From positions 1 to 41,288 of the forward strand of contig JAGCSA010000032.1 of the NCBI GenBank assembly GCA_017964405.1: DNA of 41,288 bases, read 5' to 3'. Below the pieces are notes generated by a model. It worked only from the letters and a program-made list of their open reading frames with translations, was not told the DNA's origin and made no database searches. Positions 25,685 to 34,051 of the stretch are shown here, one piece after another (the first letter of the stretch is position 1; the number at the start of each line of letters is the position of its first letter). A program made the translations under genes and the position numbers. This DNA is from Bacilli bacterium. Its GTDB lineage: Bacteria > Bacillota_I > Bacilli_A > RF39 > UBA660.

Positions 25685-26704
25685 ATGTTCAAAAAAATAA
25701 AAGACAACATCCTTCTAACAATCAAAGAAGAATATAAATTTATTATCTTTATGATTCTTCTTCTCATCGTATTAAACTATCCCTTAAACTACTACATTGT
25801 TATGGGAGGAGGAATTTCAGATGCCTCTTCTAGAATCGAAGTAGAATCAAAAAAAGAAAGTAAAGGTAGCTTCAATATCAGTTATGTTTCTCAATTGGAT
25901 GCCAATGTCTTATTCTATGGATTAAGTTACATTGTTCCTACTTGGGAAAGAGAAGATGCAAATCTCTATAAATATACGGAAGAAGAGAATTTAGAAGATA
26001 TTCAATTTCGTAGTGATTTGGACTTAGAAACTGCCAATGGAACAGCTACTTACTGGGCTTATACATTAGCGAAGAAACCCATTCAAGAAACGTCCTCTAA
26101 ACTATATGTCATTATTACTTACCCAGATGAGTATGAAACAGAATTAAAAGTAGGGGATGAGATTAAAACAATCGATGGAAATACCTATCATACCATTTCG
26201 GAATACAGTAATTATATTCAAACAAAAGAAGTAGGGGAATCTGTTGAAATTGTCATTGAAAGAAAGAAGAAAGAGAAGACAATTTCTTCTCCTGTCTATG
26301 AATTAAAGAATAAAAAAATCTTAGGAATTGGTCTACAGTATGTAAAAACATATGAAACAGATCCAGCCGTTAAAATACAATTTAATAAAAAAGAATCCGG
26401 TCCATCCGGAGGATTAATTACAACATTAGAAATCTACAATCAACTAACCAAAAAAGATTTAACAAATGGTTATACGATTGCAGGAACGGGTACCATTGAA
26501 GAAGATGGATCCATTGGACAAATTGGAGGAATTGAACATAAGGTATTAGGAGCAGCCTCGGCAAAAGCCGATATATTCCTATGTCCAGGAGGAGACAACT
26601 ACCAGGATGCGAAAAAATACATCCAAGAGAAAAATCTGAAAATCAAATTAATCAAAGTGGAAACCATACAAGATGCGATTCAAAAACTGGAGGGATTGGA
26701 GTGA
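25685..26704 (+). CDS. ylbL: YlbL-like PDZ/Lon-type membrane serine protease
   Basis: A 339-residue protein: cytoplasmic basic start, one membrane segment (FIIFMILLLIVLNYPLNYYIVM, about 20-42), a PDZ domain (about 135-200, KVGDEIKTIDGNTY) and a C-terminal Lon-type proteolytic domain. The catalytic Ser241 lies in SGPSGGL and Lys286 in GGIEHKVLGAA, the Ser-Lys dyad spacing of this family. The active site faces outside. Bacillus YlbL cleaves membrane-proximal proteins, including a DNA-damage cell-division inhibitor; the substrate here is unknown. AAGGTG at 25674-25679 supports the start. It overlaps the next gene by four bases (GTGA). Confidence 0.9.
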   Translation: MFKKIKDNILLTIKEEYKFIIFMILLLIVLNYPLNYYIVMGGGISDASSRIEVESKKESKGSFNISYVSQLDANVLFYGLSYIVPTWEREDANLYKYTEEENLEDIQFRSDLDLETANGTATYWAYTLAKKPIQETSSKLYVIITYPDEYETELKVGDEIKTIDGNTYHTISEYSNYIQTKEVGESVEIVIERKKKEKTISSPVYELKNKKILGIGLQYVKTYETDPAVKIQFNKKESGPSGGLITTLEIYNQLTKKDLTNGYTIAGTGTIEEDGSIGQIGGIEHKVLGAASAKADIFLCPGGDNYQDAKKYIQEKNLKIKLIKVETIQDAIQKLEGLE

Positions 26705-27249
26705 GAATAGGAATAGACATGGATGATACCATCTGTCGTACAACAGAAATTGTCCATGATCGATTAGAAGCATATTCTTCTTCCTTAGGAATCAATCCCC
26801 TAGATATTATGAACGATGAAGAATTATGCAAAAATTTCTTTTGTATCTATCGAGAAGATATCTACGAACATGCAGAAATCAAACGAAATGTAGCATCTGT
26901 CTTAAAACGATTACGTTCCAAAGGAAATGAAATTTATATTGTAACAGCAAGAGAAGATGATTTTGTATCATCTCATACAACGGCAGAAGAAATTACAAGA
27001 AAATGGCTAGAAGAAAATCATATCGAAATAGATGGAATTATAACAGATGTCTATGGAGAAAAACGAGCAAAAGCCATTAAAGAAAATCATATCGATATCA
27101 TGATTGATAATGATCCCTATAACTATAAGATGATGACATCCGAGGGAATCAGATGTATCTTATTTGATGATAGAGAACGATATGTACTAAAAGAGAATTA
27201 TGTAACCAATTGGTTCGATGTAGAAAAATACATAGAAAGGATTCGATAA
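26701..27249 (+). CDS. HAD-family 5'(3')-deoxyribonucleotidase-like protein
   Basis: A 182-residue HAD hydrolase with motif I DMDDTICRT (nucleophile and acid Asp), motif II IYIVTARED, and motif IV IDIMIDNDPYN. This pattern is that of NT5C-type nucleotidases that dephosphorylate (deoxy)nucleoside monophosphates, though the exact substrate is uncertain. The start is GTG 26701, overlapping the protease stop by four bases; the longer frame upstream is the protease gene in another phase. It is followed one base later by a membrane protein gene. Confidence 0.8.
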   Translation: MRIGIDMDDTICRTTEIVHDRLEAYSSSLGINPLDIMNDEELCKNFFCIYREDIYEHAEIKRNVASVLKRLRSKGNEIYIVTAREDDFVSSHTTAEEITRKWLEENHIEIDGIITDVYGEKRAKAIKENHIDIMIDNDPYNYKMMTSEGIRCILFDDRERYVLKENYVTNWFDVEKYIERIR

Positions 27250-27250
27250 T

Positions 27251-28030
27251 ATGAAAAAAATAATAGTAGGAGTTTTAGTATTACTAATAGGAATGACGCT
27301 TCCTGTCAAGGCAGCTAATTATGAAATGAGGGAATTAATTCCTTCAGGAATTACAACAACCATTAGAGGAGAAACATTTTTATACAAAGGATTATCTTAT
27401 AAAAATGGAATTATAAAATTTGAAACCATCAAAAATAATTCAAAAGAAAAGAAATCTTTATCGATTTCCATCGGTCTATTTGATGAGAAAAAGAAGAATG
27501 TTGGTACTATCAATTTCTGTTCCAGTGAAATGGCTCTTGATACCAAAGAAGAAAAACCAAACTTTGTCATTGATGTAAAAGGATCTAATCTAGAAACAGG
27601 AAAGAGTTATCAAGACATCAAATATATTTCTGTACTAGGAGAAAATGAAAATTGTAGAGTAGATGGATCTACAGACTATATTGGTCAAACAGTAGAACAA
27701 ATTGGTATGCCAAAAAACAATACTTTTAACGATGAACAACTATTATTAATCAACATTGTAAAAGTAATAGTAATCGGTCTAGTAGCATGGTTCTTATATC
27801 GATTCTTATTCACAACTGCATTCCGAAATATGGATGGAGAAGATGTCAGACAAGAATATGCTTATATTAATAAAGAACTAAGAAATGATCGAGAAAGAGA
27901 ATTAAAGAAAAATCCTCCAAAACCAAAAGAAGTAAAAAAAGTAAAGAGTGATGCTGTCATAGAACAAGAAAAGATTCAAAACGAAAAAGATAAAGAGGAT
28001 GACTCGGATTTACATAATTTTTACATATAA
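27251..28030 (+). CDS. Secreted-then-anchored membrane protein of unknown function
   Basis: A 259-residue protein with a signal peptide (IIVGVLVLLIGMTLPVKA, cleavage probably near residue 22), an extracytoplasmic domain of about 150 residues with two cysteines (FCSSE and ENCRVD), one membrane segment (INIVKVIVIGLVAWFLYRFLF, about 176-197), and a highly charged cytoplasmic tail rich in Lys/Glu. No family was recognised. It is the last gene of the protease-HAD operon. Topology resembles a type I membrane protein, so it might sense outside conditions or be a protease substrate; this is speculation from position. Confidence 0.65.
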   Translation: MKKIIVGVLVLLIGMTLPVKAANYEMRELIPSGITTTIRGETFLYKGLSYKNGIIKFETIKNNSKEKKSLSISIGLFDEKKKNVGTINFCSSEMALDTKEEKPNFVIDVKGSNLETGKSYQDIKYISVLGENENCRVDGSTDYIGQTVEQIGMPKNNTFNDEQLLLINIVKVIVIGLVAWFLYRFLFTTAFRNMDGEDVRQEYAYINKELRNDRERELKKNPPKPKEVKKVKSDAVIEQEKIQNEKDKEDDSDLHNFYI

Positions 28031-28057
28031 AAAGATATTGAAAAAATATCTTTTTTT
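28031..28057 (+). terminator. Terminator after the YlbL operon
   Basis: AAAGATATT (28031-28039), GAAAA loop, AATATCTTT (28045-28053), then T residues. A second small hairpin, GGAAAA/TTTTCC (28060-28077), follows. Confidence 0.85.
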
Positions 28058-28290
28058 GTGGAAAAATAAGCTTTTCCAAAGAGAAAAGAAATCCTCCCAT
28101 AATTTCCCATAATTCTGAGATATTTATTACACATTTCCTCGATATGATGGTTATAGCAAAGGAGGGATGCACATAAGTTTTAGGAATTTAGAGTTACGAT
28201 ATAAATATTATTTTATATAAATATTTTGAGAAAAGGAGGGATTCTAGAATCAAAGAAAAAGACGTGATATACTAATGATGGGTGGTATGT
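28058..28290. other. Longest gene-free stretch, with repeats upstream of the two-component system
   Basis: The stretch carries a small hairpin (28060-28077), two copies of AAAGGAGGGAT (28158-28168 and 28232-28242), an A/T inverted repeat AAATATT/AATATTT (28203-28226) between them, and the presumed promoter of the response regulator. The AAAGGAGGGAT copies resemble ribosome binding sites, but neither has a start codon at a usable distance. They could be operator sites or part of a small RNA. Confidence 0.5.
28265..28273 (+). promoter_or_regulatory. Extended -10 promoter of the two-component operon
   Basis: TGATATACT, 17 bases before the response regulator start; no good -35 hexamer. Confidence 0.5.
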
Positions 28291-28950
28291 ATGTATACAG
28301 TATGTTTAGTAGAAGATGAAGAAGCTCTTTCCAATGTAGTAAAAGCCTATTTAGAAAGAGCAGGATATAAGACAATTTGTTTTACCAAAGGAAGTGAAGC
28401 AATTGCTTATATTGGAAACAAAGTAGATTTATGGATCTTAGATATTATGTTAGGAGATGATGTGAATGGTTATGATGTAATCAAAGCCATCCGAGAACAA
28501 GATGAAAATGTTCCTGTCATATTTACTTCAGCAAGAGATCAGGAATTAGATAAAATATTCGGTTTAGAATTGGGTAGCGATGATTACATGACAAAGCCTT
28601 ATTCGAGTAAAGAACTAGTCCTTCGTGTCAATAATATTATGAAGAGAGTATACAAGGACAAGGAAAGTAACATTATGAATCAAGAAGATTACATAATTAA
28701 TCTAGAAAAAAGATCTGTTGAATATCATGAAAAAGAAATTAAGCTAACAACCCTAGAATTTGATTTACTATTATTATTCGTACAAAACAAAGGAAAGTGT
28801 TTCCAAAGAGAAGAAATCCTACGAGCAGTTTGGGGAGATGATTATTTCGGGACTGATCGTGTGGTAGATGATTTAGTAAGAAGATTAAGAAAAAAATTAT
28901 CAAAGATTAAAATTGAATCTGTTTACGGATATGGGTACAGATTACTATGA
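28291..28950 (+). CDS. OmpR-family response regulator
   Basis: A 219-residue transcription factor. The receiver domain has the acidic pair near E8/D9, the phosphorylation site D51 (WILDIMLGD), the Thr/Ser of VIFTSARD and the Lys of YMTKPYSS near residue 102. The C-terminal winged helix has LTTLEFDLLLLFVQN and DRVVDDLVRRLRKKL with the final YGYGYRLL. ATG 28291 is used because GGGTGG lies just upstream. Four bases (ATGA) overlap the histidine kinase gene. It would bind DNA on phosphorylation by the partner kinase; the repeats at 28158-28242 are possible sites, but this is not shown. Confidence 0.95.
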   Translation: MYTVCLVEDEEALSNVVKAYLERAGYKTICFTKGSEAIAYIGNKVDLWILDIMLGDDVNGYDVIKAIREQDENVPVIFTSARDQELDKIFGLELGSDDYMTKPYSSKELVLRVNNIMKRVYKDKESNIMNQEDYIINLEKRSVEYHEKEIKLTTLEFDLLLLFVQNKGKCFQREEILRAVWGDDYFGTDRVVDDLVRRLRKKLSKIKIESVYGYGYRLL

Positions 28951-30215
28951 GTATAGGAAAGAATAATTTAAGTAAACAGCTACTATTTGTAGTTGGAATT
29001 GCCTTCTTACTATTATTTATCTCTTTAGGAGCCTTGCTTCCGAGAATCTTAATTCCGGTAGCAGAATCCAATATTTATAATTATCTAAGAGAACCATTAC
29101 AAATCTATGAAGGACCGATGATTACCAAAATACAAGATACCGAGATTGCCTATATTTATATATCTGGAGGTTCTGTTGCGACCACAGCAAATCTACCAGA
29201 TATGATTCCTTATAGAAACATAGATGAAATATTAATAAAAATGACCAAATCTTATGGAAAAATAATATATAAACATAAGACATACTACTATTATAAACTT
29301 ACCGATAACGAAATAACGAAAATTGCCTTTACAGATGATACGTATATTAATCGTACCAAGGCAGCGATTCTAACGGCAATCTTCCCATTAGTATTAGGAA
29401 CGTTCTTACTCATTGGACTAATGATTTTATGTTGGTCCACAATCGTTGTCAAAAAGATTGAACGATTAAAAAATAAAATTGATAATATTGATAATCCAGA
29501 TTATAATCATAAAATTGATTTTCAAATGGATGACGAAATCAGATCACTTGCTTTAGCCATTGAAGATATGCGAATTTCCTTGATAAACCAGGAGGAATAT
29601 CGCAACCAAATGTATCAAAATATATCACATGATTTTAAAACACCTCTCACCGTTATAAAATCATATATCGAAGCTGTCGAAGATGGAGTAGAAAGTGAAT
29701 CTACCGCTCTTTCTACTATTAAAGAACAAACAGACAAGCTCGAGAAAAAAGTACACTCACTTCTTTACTTAAACAAATTGGATTATCTCAAAAATTCACA
29801 AAAGAGTTCTATGGAACTAGTAGATATGGAGAAAATAATTAAAGAAGAAGTTGAAAAGTTTAAATTTCACAGGAAAGAAATTAAGTTTTCGACAAATATT
29901 GATAAGAAGTCCAAATATTATGGTTCCACAGAAAACTGGGAAACGATCCTAGACAACTTGTTAAGTAATTTTATGAGATATGCCAAGAACGAAATATCGA
30001 TAACTGCAAAGCAAAATAAGTTGATTTTATATAATGATGGAGAATCCATTGATGATGACTTTTTGGAAGTAATATTTACTCCTTTTCGGAAAGGAATCAA
30101 GGGAGAATTTGGATTAGGACTATCAATTGTGAAAAAAACCCTCAATGTAATGGGGTATGATATTACCATTAAAAATGAAAAAAAAGGTGTATCATTTATT
30201 ATTGCAAAGTCATAA
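28947..30215 (+). CDS. Sensor histidine kinase
   Basis: A 422-residue membrane kinase. There are two membrane segments (about 12-34 and 142-166) around a sensor domain of about 105 residues; then a HAMP-like linker, the HisKA helix with the phosphorylated H228 (NISHDFKTPLTVIKSY), and an HATPase domain with the N box ILDNLLSNFMRYA and G box FGLGLSIVKKT. The DFKTPL form (D-F-K rather than E-L-R) is common in low-GC Firmicutes kinases. The sensor domain is Tyr/Thr-rich and gives no clue to the signal. It is cotranscribed with the response regulator, and its stop overlaps the terminator stem. Confidence 0.95.
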   Translation: MSIGKNNLSKQLLFVVGIAFLLLFISLGALLPRILIPVAESNIYNYLREPLQIYEGPMITKIQDTEIAYIYISGGSVATTANLPDMIPYRNIDEILIKMTKSYGKIIYKHKTYYYYKLTDNEITKIAFTDDTYINRTKAAILTAIFPLVLGTFLLIGLMILCWSTIVVKKIERLKNKIDNIDNPDYNHKIDFQMDDEIRSLALAIEDMRISLINQEEYRNQMYQNISHDFKTPLTVIKSYIEAVEDGVESESTALSTIKEQTDKLEKKVHSLLYLNKLDYLKNSQKSSMELVDMEKIIKEEVEKFKFHRKEIKFSTNIDKKSKYYGSTENWETILDNLLSNFMRYAKNEISITAKQNKLILYNDGESIDDDFLEVIFTPFRKGIKGEFGLGLSIVKKTLNVMGYDITIKNEKKGVSFIIAKS

Positions 30216-30237
30216 AGGAACGAAAGTTCCTTTTTTT
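30214..30237 (+). terminator. Terminator after the histidine kinase
   Basis: AAAGGAAC (30214-30221), GAAA loop, GTTCCTTT (30226-30233) and further T residues. The kinase stop TAA (30213-30215) overlaps the first stem bases. Confidence 0.9.
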
Positions 30238-30263
30238 GTTGTATAATGAAATTAGGTGGTAAA

Positions 30264-31139
30264 ATGGAATACATTTTTATTCTCAATCGGTTCAGTTTAA
30301 AAGAGAAATTAGAGGATGTAAAGAAAAGACTGGAAAAAGTATCAAAAAAGAAAAAGTTAAAATACAAAATAGAAATTAATAACGAAGAAGTCTCGACGGA
30401 AGATATCGTAGAAAAATATAAGAAGAAACGTGTTTGTATCGTAGCCGTAGGAGGAGATGGTACGATAAACCGTGTCTTAAACAAAGTAGTGGGTACGAAA
30501 AACGTCTTAGGATTTATTCCCTATGGAACCGGAAATGATTTTTATAAATCCTGTCAAGAATTATTAAAAGAAGGAATCCAAACAATTGATTTAGTCAAGA
30601 TCAATGAAAAATATTGTATCAATGTAGCTTGTTTTGGAATTGATGCCGAAATTGGAAACAATGATGATATTATTCATAGTAAATGGATTCCTGCTAAACA
30701 GAGATATAATATGAGTTTGATTCATCATTTCTTGAAATTTCAACCAAGAGAGGTAAGAGTAAAAGTAAATAAGATCCAATGGAATTCTCCGATGACAACC
30801 ATTGTATTATGTAATGGAAGATATTACGGAGGAGGGTATAAAGTAGGATTTACCTCTCAATTAAACAATGGAAAGATCGATGTATATTTAATCAATCAAA
30901 TGCCTAAAATCAAAATGGCTACCTTAATTAATGGAATGAAGAAAGGTCTTCATGAAAAATCGATTTATACAACCAAAGTACAAGCAAAAGAATTAACAAT
31001 TGAAAGTGATTCCATCATAGAAAGTAATATTGATGGAGAAAAGTATGCCAGTAAAATATTTAAAGTAAAAGTCATTCCCAAGGGAATTACGATTAACTAT
31101 GATCAATCCTTAATCGATGCCTTTTACGGAAAAAAATAA
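30264..31139 (+). CDS. Diacylglycerol kinase-like lipid kinase
   Basis: A 291-residue member of the DagK/YegS lipid kinase family, which uses ATP to phosphorylate diacylglycerol or a related lipid at the membrane. The nucleotide site is VAVGGDGTINRVLNKVV, followed by GFIPYGTGNDFYKS; the C-terminal beta domain has VLCNGRYYGGGYKVGF and DGEKY. ATG 30264 follows AGGTGG (30254-30259); an ATG at 30246 lies within the promoter -10 region and lacks a ribosome binding site. Diacylglycerol released by lipoteichoic acid or glycolipid turnover would be recycled by this enzyme, and the acyltransferases at 36272-37727 would act in the same pathway. Confidence 0.88.
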   Translation: MEYIFILNRFSLKEKLEDVKKRLEKVSKKKKLKYKIEINNEEVSTEDIVEKYKKKRVCIVAVGGDGTINRVLNKVVGTKNVLGFIPYGTGNDFYKSCQELLKEGIQTIDLVKINEKYCINVACFGIDAEIGNNDDIIHSKWIPAKQRYNMSLIHHFLKFQPREVRVKVNKIQWNSPMTTIVLCNGRYYGGGYKVGFTSQLNNGKIDVYLINQMPKIKMATLINGMKKGLHEKSIYTTKVQAKELTIESDSIIESNIDGEKYASKIFKVKVIPKGITINYDQSLIDAFYGKK

Positions 31140-31155
31140 AGGTGTAAAGAAGAAT

Positions 31156-31185
31156 AAAAATAGAAGAGGAATCTTCTATTTTTTT
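31156..31185 (+). terminator. Terminator after the lipid kinase
   Basis: AAAAATAGAAGA (31156-31167), GGAA loop, TCTTCTATTTTT (31172-31183). Confidence 0.9.
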
Positions 31186-31194
31186 GGAATTCTA

Positions 31195-31223
31195 TTGACA
31201 AAAATCATTGTTATTAATAAAAT
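31195..31223 (+). promoter_or_regulatory. Promoter of the NAD salvage operon
   Basis: TTGACA (31195-31200), 17-base spacer, TAAAAT (31218-31223), the only perfect TTGACA-type promoter recognised in the window. Confidence 0.85.
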
Positions 31224-31231
31224 GTTATTAA
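31214..31231 (+). promoter_or_regulatory. Candidate NrtR operator
   Basis: TTAATAA (31214-31220) AATG TTATTAA (31225-31231) is a perfect inverted repeat covering the whole -10 box. A direct repeat TGTTATTAA (31209-31217, 31223-31231) overlaps it. The position is typical for a repressor that blocks RNA polymerase, and the repressor candidate is the nrtR gene of the same operon. The link is inferred. Confidence 0.6.
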
Positions 31232-31253
31232 CAGATAGTAATAGGAGGTACAT

Positions 31254-31847
31254 ATGAAAAATATAAAAGATTTCAAGATGTATAAAGGCTGTTTAATCAT
31301 CGTAGATATGGTGAATGGTTTTATCAAAGAAGGACTAATGCATGATGAGTCGATTGAAAGAATTGTTCCGAGAATTCTAGAATTAATAAAGGAAGCAAAA
31401 GAAGAAGGAAAGCTCATTGTCTTTGTAAAAGACTCTCATACGAAAGACTCCATCGAATTTCTTCGTTATGGTGGAAAAGAACATTGCTTGAAGAATACGA
31501 CAGAAGCATTACTCATTCGTGTACTAGAAGAATTAGAAAAAGCAGAAGATACGATTAGTATAGAGAAGAATTCTACGAACTTTATGGAATCCCATCAAAT
31601 GAGAGAATTGATGGAGAATCAAACGGAAATGGAAGAATTCGATATTGTAGGATGTTTAACAGACATCTGTGTTATGAATGGTGCAATTGGATTGACAACG
31701 TATTTAGATGAAAGAAATAGAAAGAATCAAGTTCGGATTCATGAAGATGCTGTATCGACTTATGCAGAAGAGAATCGAAAAGAATATGTACAAGCTACAA
31801 AATTATTATTAGAAGCACAAGGAATTCAATTTGTAAAAAGGAAATAA
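31254..31847 (+). CDS. pncA: Nicotinamidase
   Basis: A 197-residue isochorismatase-fold hydrolase converting nicotinamide to nicotinate. The catalytic triad is visible: D18 (IIVDMVNGF), K105 (SIEKNSTNF) and C139 (TDICVMNGA). The start ATG follows AGGAGG at 31243-31248. It is the first gene of the NAD operon, directly behind the promoter and palindrome. Isochorismatase-like hydrolases with other amide substrates look similar, but the adjacent nicotinate phosphoribosyltransferase gene makes nicotinamidase by far the best call. Confidence 0.9.
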   Translation: MKNIKDFKMYKGCLIIVDMVNGFIKEGLMHDESIERIVPRILELIKEAKEEGKLIVFVKDSHTKDSIEFLRYGGKEHCLKNTTEALLIRVLEELEKAEDTISIEKNSTNFMESHQMRELMENQTEMEEFDIVGCLTDICVMNGAIGLTTYLDERNRKNQVRIHEDAVSTYAEENRKEYVQATKLLLEAQGIQFVKRK

Positions 31848-31856
31848 GGTGAAAAA

Positions 31857-33293
31857 ATGGAAAATAAAACATTAATGACGGATTTATATGAATTAACAAT
31901 GGCACAAACTTATTTTAAAGAAGGAAAGAAAGACGAAATCTTATATTTTGATTTATTCTTTCGTCAAAATCCTTTTAATGGAGGTTATACCATCAGTGGA
32001 GGATTAGATGAAATTATCAAGTATATCAAAAACTTTCAATTTCAAAAAGAAGAGATTGATTATTTAAGAGGATTAGGTTATTTTGCAGAAGACTTTTTAG
32101 AGTATCTAGAAGGGTTAACGTTTAAAGGAGATATTTATGCAGTACCAGATGGAACAGTAATATTCCCAAATGAACCCATTCTAACGGTAAAAGCAGATGC
32201 AATCACAGCTCAAATTCTAGAGACAGCAATTCTTGCTTGCTTTAATCATGCTAGCTTAGTGATCACAGCTGCTAAAAGAATCACCAAAGAAGCCAAGGGA
32301 AAACCAGTCATGGAGTTTGGTGCGAGACGTGCAAGAGGAATCGACTCCGCGATTGAAGCAAGTAAAAATGCTTTTATTGGAGGATGTGTAGGAACCAGTA
32401 ATACCTATGCAGGAATGAAATATGGACTTCCTGTTTTGGGAACTATGGCACACTCTTTAGTAACAGAAAATAAAAAAGAATATGAAGCTTTTCTAGGATA
32501 TGCCAAAGCAAATCCAAATAATTGTGTATTCTTAGTAGATACCTATGATACCTTAAGAAGTGGAATTCCGAATGCAATTAGAGTAGCAGATGAATATTTA
32601 AAACCAAATGGATATCCTTTTAAAGGAATTCGAATTGATAGTGGAGATTTAGCTTATCTTTCCAAAGAAGCAAGAAAGATGTTAGATCAAGCAGGATACC
32701 CGGATGCAACCATCTGTTTAAGTAATGCTTTAGATGAATTTATTATCAAAGACTTATTAGAACAAGGAGCTATCTTTGATTCTTTAGGAGTAGGAGATAA
32801 TATTGCTGCTGCCAAAGATAGAGTAGGAGGAGTATATAAACTAGTAGCCGTAGAAGAAGATAACAAACCATCTCCTCGATTCAAAATAAGTACGAATATC
32901 TTAAAAATGACAACACCAGGATACAAGAAAGTAGTTCGTTTCTATGATAAAGATACGGGATATGCCTTAGGAGACGTCGTTGCGATGAAAGATGAAGTGA
33001 TTTCAGAAGAGAAATATACGTTAGTCCATCCAATCGAAATCTGGAAACAAACCTATTTAGAAAACTATGTAACAAGAGAATTACAAGTACCAATCTTTAT
33101 CCAAGGACAATTAGTCTATCAAGAACCAACTCTAAAAGAGAAACAAGAATATTGTGAGAAAGAATACAATACCCTATATCCAGAAATCACAAGAATTCAA
33201 AATCCACATGAATACTATGTTGATTTAAGTGAAGAAGTAAGAGAATTAAGAAATTATTTAATTCATGCTTATACAGATAAAAGAGGGGGATAA
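31857..33293 (+). CDS. pncB: Nicotinate phosphoribosyltransferase
   Basis: A 478-residue enzyme making nicotinate mononucleotide from nicotinate and PRPP, with ATP. It has the N-terminal LMTDLYELTMAQTYF, the MEFGARRARGIDSAIEASKNAF active-site segment split here as FGARRARG and IDSAIEA, GTMAHS, and the PRPP site IRIDSGDL. Its length is usual for the PncB type of Firmicutes. AAGGTG at 31846-31851 overlaps the end of pncA; nadE follows two bases after the stop. It supplies the substrate used by NadD, encoded two genes downstream. Confidence 0.95.
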   Translation: MENKTLMTDLYELTMAQTYFKEGKKDEILYFDLFFRQNPFNGGYTISGGLDEIIKYIKNFQFQKEEIDYLRGLGYFAEDFLEYLEGLTFKGDIYAVPDGTVIFPNEPILTVKADAITAQILETAILACFNHASLVITAAKRITKEAKGKPVMEFGARRARGIDSAIEASKNAFIGGCVGTSNTYAGMKYGLPVLGTMAHSLVTENKKEYEAFLGYAKANPNNCVFLVDTYDTLRSGIPNAIRVADEYLKPNGYPFKGIRIDSGDLAYLSKEARKMLDQAGYPDATICLSNALDEFIIKDLLEQGAIFDSLGVGDNIAAAKDRVGGVYKLVAVEEDNKPSPRFKISTNILKMTTPGYKKVVRFYDKDTGYALGDVVAMKDEVISEEKYTLVHPIEIWKQTYLENYVTRELQVPIFIQGQLVYQEPTLKEKQEYCEKEYNTLYPEITRIQNPHEYYVDLSEEVRELRNYLIHAYTDKRGG

Positions 33294-33295
33294 TC

Positions 33296-34051
33296 ATGTT
33301 TGATGCCAAAAAAGAAAAAGACAAAATCGTCGATTTTATCCGAAAGTATTTTGAAAAAAATCATCTAGGAGGAGTCGTCCTAGGAGTGAGTGGAGGAAAA
33401 GACTCCGGAGTAGTAGCTGGACTCATGACAGAAGCTTTAGGAAAAGAAAATGTCCTAGGAGTAACCATTCCTTGCTATTCCAGAGAATCCGATCGAGAAG
33501 ATGCCTTACTCGTAAGCAACTATTATGGTTTTGAAATGATCAATATCGATATAAAGGATACCTATGATACTTTCAAAGAAGAAATCAAAAAACTAGGAAA
33601 TTTTACAGAAAAAGAATTAGAAAATAGTGATATTAATGTCAAACCAAGATTAAGAACCATGACTCTATATTATCTAGCAGCCCTATACTCTGCTATCAAA
33701 GGAAAAACCTATATTGTGGCAGGGACAGGAAACAAATGTGAAATCTATGTAGGATACTTCACCAAAGGAGGAGATGGAGTCTCTGATATCAATGTATTAG
33801 GAGATTTAACTGTAGACGAAGTTATCCAAATAGGAGAAGTATTACATGTACCAGAAAAAGTATTATATAAGACACCGGATGATGGTTTAAGTGGTAAAAG
33901 TGATGAAGAAAAACTAGGAGTCAAATATTCGGATATCGCCAAAGTCATGAACCAGGAACCATTAGATCCAGAAATCAAAGAAAAAATAGAACGTCTTCAT
34001 CAAAATAGTCTTCATAAATTTAACATTCCAACTTATCACAAATGCGATTAG
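33296..34051 (+). CDS. nadE: NH3-dependent NAD+ synthetase
   Basis: A 251-residue enzyme amidating deamido-NAD to NAD, the last salvage step. It has the ATP pyrophosphatase loop GVSGGKDSGVVAGL, then RLRTMTLYYLAA-type helix, AGTGNKCEIYVGYFTKGGDG and the late KTPDDGLSGKSDEEKLG segment. There is no glutaminase domain, so free ammonia is the nitrogen donor. Some members show GNKxE; here it is GNKCE, as in a subset of Firmicutes. The start follows GAGGGGG. It overlaps nadD by 10 bases. Confidence 0.95.
   Translation: MFDAKKEKDKIVDFIRKYFEKNHLGGVVLGVSGGKDSGVVAGLMTEALGKENVLGVTIPCYSRESDREDALLVSNYYGFEMINIDIKDTYDTFKEEIKKLGNFTEKELENSDINVKPRLRTMTLYYLAALYSAIKGKTYIVAGTGNKCEIYVGYFTKGGDGVSDINVLGDLTVDEVIQIGEVLHVPEKVLYKTPDDGLSGKSDEEKLGVKYSDIAKVMNQEPLDPEIKEKIERLHQNSLHKFNIPTYHKCD

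Noticed and set aside
26581-26700. N-terminal extension of the HAD nucleotidase
   Set aside because: It lies in the protease gene in another frame; the DMDDT motif belongs near the N-terminus, as with GTG 26701.
28167-28220. Tiny ORF (17 residues) after the first AAAGGAGGGAT
   Set aside because: The ATG directly abuts the purine-rich run, leaving no usable spacing, and the peptide has no recognisable character.
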